Origin: an uncultured bacterium
GTDB taxonomy: Bacteria > Bacillota_A > Clostridia > Lachnospirales > Lachnospiraceae
Length of the DNA stretch: 17,882 bases
Direction: 5' to 3'
NCBI GenBank assembly: GCA_905215045.1
Contig: CAJMOO010000038.1
Location: 1-17,882 of the forward strand
The notes below the pieces were generated by a model, which had not been told where the DNA came from, did no database searches, and saw nothing but the letters and a program-made list of their open reading frames with translations. Both the position numbers and the translations under genes were made by a program. Position 1 is the first letter of the stretch. The number at the start of each line of letters is the position of its first letter. Shown here in pieces: positions 8,000 to 14,129 of the stretch.

Positions 8000-8307
8000 A
8001 TATTTCTCACCTGCGGAATTGTTACGATCAATGGATCTTTAAATGAATATTGGCTACCTGTATATTCTAATCCCTTTTTTTGTTCATGGCTATGAAGTAT
8101 TCGAACTAGATTTCCATATCGATATAAATAATATGTCAGTGCCACAGCTAAAATCGTTAAGCATATTGCTGCAAGCCATACAAGATTAAACAAACATGCT
8201 CCTACACCGACAACTCCTAGAATACTTTTGATGTATGTCATTGTCGTATTCCATGTGATATTGATATTTTTATTTTTTTCATCTCTTTCAATCTTGTAAA
8301 ACCACAT
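7996..8307 (-). CDS. Small two-helix membrane protein, unknown function
   Basis: A 103-residue protein with a charged N-terminus, two probable membrane helices (about 25-41 and 43-62, separated by a very short turn) and a soluble C-terminal tail of about 40 residues. I do not recognise a family. A clear AAAGGAG site 8 bases before the ATG, the 12-base gap after gnd, and the ATGA overlap with the regulator start show it is a real gene co-translated with the regulator. Both ends are probably cytoplasmic if the hairpin model holds. A role as a membrane anchor or modulator of the regulator or PTS complex is conceivable but only by position. Confidence 0.8.
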   Translation of the reverse strand: MWFYKIERDEKNKNINITWNTTMTYIKSILGVVGVGACLFNLVWLAAICLTILAVALTYYLYRYGNLVRILHSHEQKKGLEYTGSQYSFKDPLIVTIPQVRNI

Positions 8308-8319
8308 ATAATTTCTCCT

Positions 8320-9216
8320 TTATTTTGACTGAGCTTTGTGTCCTCCAACCTCATCTCTTAAAGATGCGATCACTTTCGCTGAAAATGAATCATCCTGTTT
8401 TGATCTTAAACGCATCATCAGTGAAGTAGAAATAATTGGGATTGGAACTCCAAGTTCACAAGCAGACTCGATTGTCCATCCTGTTGTTTTACTTGCTCCA
8501 ACAACTCCTTTGATCTTTTCTAGATCTGGATCTTTTCTAAATGCATTTGCTGCAAGTTCTAACAGCCATCCTCTGATAACACTTGATTTACTAAGTGAAT
8601 CTGCAACGTGTTCCAGATCGTAATCAAATTCACTTTTTTCAAGAAGTTCAAATCCTTCTCCTAATGTCTGCATGTATCCATATAACATTGCATTGTGAAT
8701 CATTTTAAGATAATGACCACTTCCTGTTTTTCCTGTGTAAAGACATCCGTTTGTTGTTGCAATGCTTTCTAACATTTCCTGAAGATCATTTTTAAATACT
8801 TCCGGATCTCCTCCACACATAAAACTTGCCCCGTGTCTTGCTCCGTAAACCCCTCCGCTTGTTCCGATATCAAAGAAATAAATTCCTTTCTCTTCCATCT
8901 TCTTTGCTGTCTTTAAGCTGTCTCGATGATCTGAATTTCCACCATCGATCACGATGTCTCCTTTTTTACATAAACCACTTAATTCATCTAATACTGAATT
9001 TGTGATCTTTCCAGCTGGTAACATAACCCAGATCACATCTTTCTGATCCGCAGATACCAAACCTTTTAGAGTTTCATATGATTTAATTCCAGATTCTTCA
9101 GCCTTCTTTCTGGCTTCTTCATTTACATCGAATCCTTCTACATCAACCTCGTGGTCTTTCATATTCAGGGCTAAATTAAATCCCATTTTTCCAAGACCTA
9201 CCATTTTTAATTTCAT
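8320..9216 (-). CDS. gnd: 6-phosphogluconate dehydrogenase-like enzyme, short (YqeC/Gnd) type
   Basis: A 298-residue NAD(P)-dependent oxidative decarboxylase of the 6PGDH / beta-hydroxyacid dehydrogenase superfamily. Visible features: the Rossmann loop GLGKMG at 7-12, VMLPAG at 64-69, the substrate-binding DGGNSDHRDS at 91-100, SGGVYGARHGASFMCGG at 120-136, and the catalytic KMIHN with Lys171 and Asn175. It is the short form of about 300 residues, not the 470-residue E. coli form. I start at 9216, not the ATG at 9240, because a perfect AAAGGAG lies 7 bases before it. It is the first gene of the PTS operon. Its true substrate may be 6-phosphogluconate or another 6-phosphohexonate; the neighbouring L-pentulose epimerases make the latter worth considering. 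Confidence 0.92.
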   Translation of the reverse strand: MKLKMVGLGKMGFNLALNMKDHEVDVEGFDVNEEARKKAEESGIKSYETLKGLVSADQKDVIWVMLPAGKITNSVLDELSGLCKKGDIVIDGGNSDHRDSLKTAKKMEEKGIYFFDIGTSGGVYGARHGASFMCGGDPEVFKNDLQEMLESIATTNGCLYTGKTGSGHYLKMIHNAMLYGYMQTLGEGFELLEKSEFDYDLEHVADSLSKSSVIRGWLLELAANAFRKDPDLEKIKGVVGASKTTGWTIESACELGVPIPIISTSLMMRLRSKQDDSFSAKVIASLRDEVGGHKAQSK

Positions 9217-9260
9217 GACTTGGCTCCTTTCTTTTGTCACTTTTGTCTTTCGATAGGCTT

Positions 9261-9289
9261 ATTATATGAATTTTTTTGTGACATTTCTA
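9261..9289 (-). promoter_or_regulatory. Probable promoter of the gnd-PTS-epimerase operon
   Basis: A perfect -10 TATAAT (9266-9261) lies 17 bases after a 4/6 -35 match TAGAAA (9289-9284). Transcription would start near 9254, about 38 bases before the gnd ATG. The poor -35 fits a promoter that needs an activator, such as the PRD regulator or the divergent RpiR protein. Confidence 0.65.
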
Positions 9290-9303
9290 TAGTTTTTAGT
9301 CTA

Positions 9304-9380
9304 TTCCAAACCAAAGGTACTTCCGCTTTTATATTTCCACATTTTCCTCCATTTCCGCATTTGAATTTCCACATTTCCAC
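9304..9380. repeat. Array of TTCC direct repeats in the divergent control region
   Basis: On the plus strand, TTCC cores start at 9321, 9335, 9344, 9353, 9367 and 9375, with a possible seventh at 9304. Most are extended as ATTTCCRC (minus strand GYGGAAAT). Spacings are 14, 9, 9, 14 and 8 bases. The array sits just upstream of the -35 of the gnd operon and upstream of the rpiR promoter region, a typical place for activator or multi-site regulator binding. Function is inferred only from position and repetition. Confidence 0.55.
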
Positions 9381-9398
9381 TTTTTGAAAGATATCAAA

Positions 9399-9427
9399 TT
9401 GACACACTTTATAATTCGTGTTAACTT
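9399..9427 (+). promoter_or_regulatory. Tentative promoter of the rpiR gene
   Basis: A perfect TTGACA (9399-9404) is followed at 17 bases by TAACTT (9422-9427), only a 3/6 -10 match. A better -10, TATAAT, occurs at 9410-9415 but has no -35 at proper spacing (TTGAAA at 9384 is 20 bases away). One of these probably drives rpiR; I cannot decide which. Confidence 0.4.
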
Positions 9428-9452
9428 TCTTAGTATCAGAAAGGAGCTGTCC

Positions 9453-10307
9453 ATGCAAATTATAAAAACGTCAGTCATCGAAAATATTAAACATAACTTT
9501 GAAGAACTCTTTCCTGCAGAGAAAAAAACTGCACAATATATCCTTGATCATCTTGAAGAAGTAACCCTTCTTAATATCTCACAGCTTGCTAAAAAAGCTC
9601 ATGCAAGTGAAGCTTCCATTGTCAGAATGGCAAAACATCTAGGGTATAATGGTTTCTTCCAAATGCGGCTTCTTCTTTCAAATGATGTCGCACAAAAAGA
9701 CAGTGATATGTTAAACAATGCCCCCTTACTTACAAGTGAAAAAATATTTTCTGCTTGTGCAAACCGCATTCGTTCACTCTCAAGTTTCATCTCTACAAAT
9801 GATCTGCTCTGTGCTGCAAAATTGATCTGTGAAGCCAGAATATGTCATATTATAGGGGCTGGAAATACAATCCCGATTGCTTCTGATCTTGGATTCCGCC
9901 TTCAGAGGAACGGGCAATCCTGTATGTATTCTTCATTGCCAGAACAGTATTTTAATAACATTGCACTTGGTGATTCTTCTGATCTTGTAATTGCGATCAG
10001 TCGTTCTGGTGCTTCAACACAAGTTTTAAAAGCGCTTTCCCTTGCTAAGAAAAAAGAAATGAAGATTCTTGTGATCACTGCTGATCCAAACTCTCAGATC
10101 ATGGATTTTTCAGATGCTATTTTACAGATTAACGACACGAATGAAATGCATGATCAAAATGTTCGTGCTGATTCTCATTTATTAGAACTCGCTGTCAATG
10201 ATGCTCTCATTTATGTTATTAAAAATTATCCTCTCTTTAATTTTGATGATAAATTGCCAACTCAGATAAACGATGTAGAATTATTGCTTAGCGAAACTAA
10301 ATTTTAG
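9453..10307 (+). CDS. RpiR/MurR-family sugar-phosphate-responsive regulator
   Basis: A 284-residue regulator with an N-terminal RpiR helix-turn-helix (about 1-77, NISQLAKKAHASEASIVRMAKHLGY) and a C-terminal SIS sugar-phosphate-binding domain (about 125-255, HIIGAGNT and AISRSGAST at 181-189). SIS domains of this family sense phosphosugars. I start at the ATG at 9453, with AAAGGAG 8 bases before it, rather than the frame's first ATG at 9384, which has no such site and lies before the promoter elements. It is transcribed divergently from the gnd-PTS operon and just ahead of the aldolase operon, so it can be expected to control one or both. It is followed by its own terminator, so it is a separate unit. 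Confidence 0.94.
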   Translation: MQIIKTSVIENIKHNFEELFPAEKKTAQYILDHLEEVTLLNISQLAKKAHASEASIVRMAKHLGYNGFFQMRLLLSNDVAQKDSDMLNNAPLLTSEKIFSACANRIRSLSSFISTNDLLCAAKLICEARICHIIGAGNTIPIASDLGFRLQRNGQSCMYSSLPEQYFNNIALGDSSDLVIAISRSGASTQVLKALSLAKKKEMKILVITADPNSQIMDFSDAILQINDTNEMHDQNVRADSHLLELAVNDALIYVIKNYPLFNFDDKLPTQINDVELLLSETKF

Positions 10308-10322
10308 ATATGAATTTTTATG

Positions 10323-10357
10323 TAGATGAAATATATTTTTATTTCATCTATTTTTTA
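10323..10357 (+). terminator. Intrinsic terminator of rpiR
   Basis: A perfect 10-bp stem TAGATGAAAT/ATTTCATCTA (10323-10332 with 10341-10350) and 8-base loop is followed immediately by a run of six T's. It lies 16 bases after the rpiR stop and directly before the promoter of the aldolase operon. Confidence 0.85.
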
Positions 10358-10386
10358 TTGACTTTTGTGAAAATATTTTTTATAAT
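10358..10386 (+). promoter_or_regulatory. Promoter of the aldolase-PPC-kinase operon
   Basis: TTGACT (10358-10363), a 17-base spacer and a perfect TATAAT (10381-10386) form a strong sigma-A promoter. The spacer contains one copy of a 15-base repeat that recurs 41 bases downstream in the leader. Confidence 0.85.
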
Positions 10387-10423
10387 AACCACAATCCCAA
10401 AGTTTCTATGAAAATATTTTTTA
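10368..10423 (+). repeat. Pair of identical 15-base repeats, candidate operators
   Basis: TGAAAATATTTTTTA occurs at 10368-10382, inside the promoter spacer and touching the -10, and again at 10409-10423, just before the ribosome site of the aldolase gene. The core GAAAATATTTT is nearly palindromic. The copies are 41 bases apart, close to four helical turns. Position and symmetry suit repression by a dimeric regulator such as the adjacent RpiR protein; AT-richness lowers confidence. Confidence 0.5.
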
Positions 10424-10437
10424 CGAAGGAGGTATTT

Positions 10438-11274
10438 ATGTTAGTTACAATGAAGGAAATTCTTGATCGAGCAAAAAAAGATAATTATGGTGTTACTGCC
10501 CCGAATGTACAAAGTGAGGATACCGTACGTGCTGTTATCAAAGTTGCTGAAAAGTGTAATTCTCCAATGATCATTGATGTGAATGCTTTTATACATCCCG
10601 ATCTTCCGTGGTTTATACACATGATCCGTGATCTTACAGAAAAATCACCTGTACCTTTTGCAATCAATTTAGATCATGGAAAAAGTTATGAAGATATCAT
10701 GTTAGGAATCAATTCTGGTTTTACTTCCATTATGGTTGATTGTTCTTCTTTAAGCTATGAAGATAATATTGCTCAGACAAAAGAGACTGTAAAAATGTGC
10801 CGTCCTCTTAATATCAGTGTAGAAGCTGAATTAGGTCACGTTGGTCAGGGTGTTGATTATTCTTCCGATGGTTCTGATCATTTTACAAACCCTGAAGAAG
10901 CAAGAAAATTTGTGGAAGAAACAGGAATCGATTGTCTTGCTGTAGCTATCGGAACTGCTCATGGACGTTATCACGGCACTCCTCACATCGATTTTGATCT
11001 GTTAAAACAGATTACCGATATTGTAGATATACCACTTGTATTACATGGTGGAAGTGGAACTGGTGATGAAAATTTAAGAAAAGCTGTAAAAAATGGTATT
11101 CAGAAAGTCAACCTTGCAACAGAACTTGTCGTTGCCGGAAAAGAAGAATTAGAAACTTTTATTCAAGATAAAAACTTTGATAAATGGCAGTTGATTCCGT
11201 CTTTTATCAAGGGATATTCTGACCGTCTGGAACATTATGTGAAATTATTTGATCAGGAAAATAGAGCTTGGTAA
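10438..11274 (+). CDS. Class II (zinc) ketose-bisphosphate aldolase family protein
   Basis: A 278-residue TIM-barrel aldolase of the FbaA/GatY/KbaY family, cleaving a keto-sugar (bis)phosphate, usually yielding dihydroxyacetone phosphate. Visible residues: Asp79-His80 in INLDHG, Glu131 in EAELGHVGQ, zinc ligands His175 in GTAHGRYHG and His203 in LVLHGGSGTG, and the phosphate-binding VNLATEL. The start at 10438 has a GAAGGAGG site; the ATG at 10408 lies in the leader without one. Some family motifs differ: APNVQSEDT replaces AFNVxNxET and DCSSLSYEDNI replaces DGSxLPxEENI. It therefore looks like a specialised paralogue rather than the glycolytic enzyme. It leads an operon with a PPC protein and a DUF1537 kinase, pointing to sugar-acid degradation. 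Substrate unknown. Confidence 0.9.
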   Translation: MLVTMKEILDRAKKDNYGVTAPNVQSEDTVRAVIKVAEKCNSPMIIDVNAFIHPDLPWFIHMIRDLTEKSPVPFAINLDHGKSYEDIMLGINSGFTSIMVDCSSLSYEDNIAQTKETVKMCRPLNISVEAELGHVGQGVDYSSDGSDHFTNPEEARKFVEETGIDCLAVAIGTAHGRYHGTPHIDFDLLKQITDIVDIPLVLHGGSGTGDENLRKAVKNGIQKVNLATELVVAGKEELETFIQDKNFDKWQLIPSFIKGYSDRLEHYVKLFDQENRAW

Positions 11275-11287
11275 GGAGGATTTTATT

Positions 11288-11752
11288 ATGATACGTTTTC
11301 ATGATGCCTGCGGAACTACAGGTAAAACAGTTGCTGCAAGATTACTGCCCGACACAGATTTGATCGAAGGTATTGAAGAAGTATGTAAAAAAAATAATAT
11401 TAAACATGCTTATGTTACCTGTTTTGGAAGTTTTAAAAAATGTGGTTATATGTATCTTGTTCCAAAAGAAGATGCGAAAGTCGGCGCTGGATATGGGAAT
11501 GTTCTGCAAAAAGACGGCCCAGTAGAATTTCTAAATGGAACCGGTGTTGTTTGTCAAAATAATAATGCCTATGACACACATTTTCATGCGACAATGTGTG
11601 ATGCTTCTGGTAATGTCTTTGGTGGTCATATTGTAAAAGGATATACTCCAACACTGACAACCGTTGATCTTATTATTTTTGAAATCAAAGATATTGAAAT
11701 GCTTCGTGTTTACGATGAAGAAACTGATCTTACACAATTTCTTCCTGAGTAA
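11288..11752 (+). CDS. PPC domain (DUF296) protein
   Basis: A 154-residue single-domain protein of the PPC/DUF296 family, the domain also found in plant AT-hook proteins. The diagnostic stretch is THFHATMCDASGNVFGGH (97-114) with His98, His100 and His114, a histidine trio able to bind metal. VTCFGSF (43-49) matches the family's VTGxGS segment, with Cys in place of the usual Gly. The start at 11288 is fixed by an AGGAGG site overlapping the aldolase stop region; the ATG at 11249 lies inside the aldolase gene. Bacterial PPC proteins have no settled function. Being sandwiched between an aldolase and a sugar-acid kinase suggests a metabolic or ligand-binding role, not chromatin binding: no AT-hook is present. 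Confidence 0.88.
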   Translation: MIRFHDACGTTGKTVAARLLPDTDLIEGIEEVCKKNNIKHAYVTCFGSFKKCGYMYLVPKEDAKVGAGYGNVLQKDGPVEFLNGTGVVCQNNNAYDTHFHATMCDASGNVFGGHIVKGYTPTLTTVDLIIFEIKDIEMLRVYDEETDLTQFLPE

Positions 11753-11798
11753 TATCGTTTGTTGGAATCATTTAGTTTTTTAACGGAGGGGCATACTT

Positions 11799-12995
11799 AT
11801 GAAACATATAAAACTTGCTGTTATTGCAGATGATTTTACAGGCGGGGCAGATGCCGCAAGTTTTCTAAAACGGAAACACGCAAATGTTGTTTTGTTAACA
11901 GGAATCCCTCAAACTCTTCCTGATTGTGACTGTGTAGTTTTTGCCTTGAAAATACGCAGTATTCCTGTATCTGATGCGCTTAAGAAAGTTCATGACGTTC
12001 TGCTCTTTTTAGATCAGTATCATGTTGAACATTTATATTATAAATATTGCTCTACTTTTGACTCTACACCAAAAGGAAATATTGGACCTGTTATGGATTT
12101 CCTTCTCGACTACTATGATCTTCCTTACAGCATTCTCTGTCCATCCCTTCCAGTAAATGGGCGTACTGTTGAAAATGGCATTCTTTATGTGAATCATCAA
12201 AAGTTATCAGAAAGCCCTTTAAAAGATCACCCGTTAAATCCCATGTGGGATTCTTATATTCCTAAAATTATGGAACTACAAAGCAAATACCCTTGTTTTG
12301 TACTGAAACGAAACGAGTCTTTAACGTCATTTCTGGAAGAGAGAATGAGATCAGATTCAAAGTTTTATATTGTCCCTGATTATTCTGATTCTCAGGATGC
12401 TAAAAGAATCGTATCTTGTTTTGGAGATAATTTTCTCTATAGTGGTGGAAGTGGATTATTAGAATTTCTTTTTGATTTTTCTTCTCCAGAAAAAATTTTT
12501 CAGACATCTTTTGATAACCGCACGATCATTTTATGTGGAAGCTGTTCAAAAGCTACCAGGCTGCAAATACAACATTTTAGCGAAAATTATGAATGTTTAT
12601 CTATCAATGAATCCAGTGATGATCTGACTTACATAACATCACTTATTGATGAGCAGAAAAGTCCATTGTTAATATATAGTGATGCTGTGTTGAAAAATTT
12701 TAAAACAGAAAAAAAATCCTCTGCACTTTATACAGCTGCCAGGAAAATAGAGTCTATTCTATCTTCCATTGCTGTTTATGCAAAAGATCATAACTATCAC
12801 AAAATCATTGTTGCTGGTGGAGAAACTTCTGGAGCTGTGACCTCAAGATTAGGGTATACCGCTTTTTATATCGGTCAGGAAATCTGCCCTGGGGTTCCTG
12901 TTTTAATCCCTGAAGAAGATGAGCATTTACAGCTTATATTGAAATCTGGAAATTTTGGTGGTAAGGATTTCTTTTTGAAAGCTATGAATATGTGA
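11799..12995 (+). CDS. Four-carbon acid sugar kinase family protein (DUF1537, OtnK/DtnK-like)
   Basis: A 398-residue ATP-dependent kinase that phosphorylates small sugar acids, such as threonate (DtnK) or 3-oxo-tetronate (OtnK) in characterised relatives. The N-terminal domain carries AVIADDFTGGADAA (7-20), ALKIRSIP (49-56) and YKYCSTFDSTPKGNIGP (81-97). The C-terminal nucleotide-binding domain carries VAGGETSGAV, PGVPVLIP and LKSGNFGGKDFF near the end. Length is slightly below the usual 410-430. GGAGGGG lies about 9 bases before the ATG. Typical DUF1537 partners (a PdxA2 dehydrogenase or an OtnC decarboxylase) are absent and a class II aldolase takes their place, so the product may be a longer keto-acid phosphate split by aldol cleavage. 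That is inference. Confidence 0.92.
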   Translation: MKHIKLAVIADDFTGGADAASFLKRKHANVVLLTGIPQTLPDCDCVVFALKIRSIPVSDALKKVHDVLLFLDQYHVEHLYYKYCSTFDSTPKGNIGPVMDFLLDYYDLPYSILCPSLPVNGRTVENGILYVNHQKLSESPLKDHPLNPMWDSYIPKIMELQSKYPCFVLKRNESLTSFLEERMRSDSKFYIVPDYSDSQDAKRIVSCFGDNFLYSGGSGLLEFLFDFSSPEKIFQTSFDNRTIILCGSCSKATRLQIQHFSENYECLSINESSDDLTYITSLIDEQKSPLLIYSDAVLKNFKTEKKSSALYTAARKIESILSSIAVYAKDHNYHKIIVAGGETSGAVTSRLGYTAFYIGQEICPGVPVLIPEEDEHLQLILKSGNFGGKDFFLKAMNM

Positions 12996-13010
12996 TTTCT
13001 GGAAAAGGGC

Positions 13011-13061
13011 CAAAAGGACAGAAGATTGATAATTTGGAGCAATCTTCTGTCCTTTTGTTTT
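13011..13061. terminator. Strong bidirectional terminator between kinase and Rpn genes
   Basis: A perfect 18-bp inverted repeat CAAAAGGACAGAAGATTG/CAATCTTCTGTCCTTTTG (13011-13028 with 13040-13057) surrounds an 11-base loop. It is followed by TTTTG on the plus strand and CCTTTTG/GCCCTTTT on the minus strand. It separates the convergent kinase and nuclease genes and likely ends both. Confidence 0.92.
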
Positions 13062-13069
13062 GATTAAAT

Positions 13070-13942
13070 TCATGCTAATATCTCTTTCACTTCGGATTCT
13101 TCAATGTTACATTCTTCTGCTATCTGTGCTGCAGTATAACCCTTTTGAGATAACTTGAAAACTTTCTTTGCCAGTTGTATTCCCTCATCCTTAGCAGTTC
13201 TCATCCGGCTCACCTCGTCACTCACTGCCATTTCCTCTCTCAGATATAAATACCGTTCTTTCTCATCCTGACTCATCTTATACATCTCATTCTTCACCGC
13301 CTCTCTATATGGGTTCCCACGAATTGTTTCCTCGACCTGCTTCCAATCCTTTGCCGCAAGTAATTTCGCCCAATAGTACAATTCTGTCTGTTTTTCTTCT
13401 TCTGTTGCTGATTCTACTTGTTTTAATTGTACCACATGAAATTGTAACTTACTACTATATTCCTCGTTTGTCTTTATATCTAATAATTTAATATGATGAT
13501 GAAATCCAGGTGTTTTCATTAAATCAAAATCCAAAATCCCAACATGAATACATGGTTCTAAATCGCCATATGGCTGTCCATGATAAAGTCCTTCCGTAAA
13601 CATTCTGCAATTATAAAACAAACTTCGTTCTGTCCAGTCTTCTTGATAACGATTCTGCATTTCAATATTAATTTTCTTATTGTCGTTTAAATAAATTTTT
13701 ATATCCAGAATTCCCTCTTTTTCTTCTTCATTCTCCCCCTCTTCAAACGGATCAATAACTTCTAGCTTCACAACATCTTCTTCATCCAATCCCAATAATG
13801 CAATCAAAAATCCTCTTGCAATATAATTCATTTTAAATAATTTGCGAAATGCATAATTGTTTGTCAATTGAATGTTTAATGGTTCTTTTTCTGCTGCCTT
13901 TTTTCTTAAATACTGTTCTCTTGAATAAATGGTATCTTTCAT
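13070..13942 (-). CDS. Rpn/PD-(D/E)XK nuclease family ('transposase' PF12784-like) protein
   Basis: A 290-residue protein of the Rpn/recombination-promoting nuclease family, often annotated as PD-(D/E)XK nuclease family transposase. The N-terminal LTNNYAFRKLFK opens the nuclease domain, and the active-site pattern is Asp80 in ILDIKI and Glu94-x-Gln96 in INIEMQ. Middle blocks SLFYNCRMFTEGL and HVGILDFDL are typical. The C-terminal AKKVFKLSQKGYTAAQIAEECNI resembles a small helix-turn-helix. The start at 13942 is supported by AAGGAGG 7 bases upstream; the in-frame ATG at 13972 lacks one. No terminal inverted repeats or target duplications flank it, so it appears as a single gene with its own promoter, not a mobile element. 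Relatives are multicopy in many Firmicutes; their cellular role is poorly known. Confidence 0.9.
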   Translation of the reverse strand: MKDTIYSREQYLRKKAAEKEPLNIQLTNNYAFRKLFKMNYIARGFLIALLGLDEEDVVKLEVIDPFEEGENEEEKEGILDIKIYLNDNKKINIEMQNRYQEDWTERSLFYNCRMFTEGLYHGQPYGDLEPCIHVGILDFDLMKTPGFHHHIKLLDIKTNEEYSSKLQFHVVQLKQVESATEEEKQTELYYWAKLLAAKDWKQVEETIRGNPYREAVKNEMYKMSQDEKERYLYLREEMAVSDEVSRMRTAKDEGIQLAKKVFKLSQKGYTAAQIAEECNIEESEVKEILA

Positions 13943-13986
13943 GCCCTTCCTCCTTTTTACATTAATATCCAATTTTTGTAATTTGA

Positions 13987-14015
13987 ATTATACCAAGATG
14001 CTCTATTTATTTCAA
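13987..14015 (-). promoter_or_regulatory. Promoter of the Rpn-like gene
   Basis: TTGAAA (14015-14010), a 17-base spacer and a perfect TATAAT (13992-13987) lie about 45 bases upstream of the ATG. The gene is thus expressed independently of the V-ATPase operon, which ends just upstream. Confidence 0.85.
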
Positions 14016-14071
14016 GATATTTTTGTAATATTTTCCATTGTTTTACATTTCATTATTGCAAAAGCTTATTA

Positions 14072-14099
14072 TAAAAGGAATCCTGCCATACAGGATTCC
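14072..14099 (-). terminator. Terminator of the V-type ATPase operon
   Basis: A perfect 9-bp stem GGAATCCTG/CAGGATTCC (14077-14085 with 14091-14099) and a 5-base loop lies about 30 bases after the ntpD stop. On the minus strand it is followed by TTTTATAAT. This marks subunit D as the last gene of the operon. Confidence 0.8.
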
Positions 14100-14129
14100 C
14101 TCCATTTTTACTATTTGATTTCACACGCC

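Noticed and set aside
9304..9380. CRISPR-like array
   Set aside because: Repeat units are only 6-10 bases, unevenly spaced by 8-14 bases and lack spacers; no cas genes are present.
9237..9458. 73-codon minus-strand open frame across the divergent control region
   Set aside because: Its start lies inside the rpiR ribosome site and first codon, it has no ribosome site, and its repeated residues simply reflect the TTCC repeats and promoters it crosses.
13070..13942. Insertion sequence or transposon
   Set aside because: Despite the 'transposase' family name, no terminal inverted repeats, target duplications or accessory genes flank it. The nearby inverted repeats are a terminator of the kinase gene and one of the V-ATPase operon.
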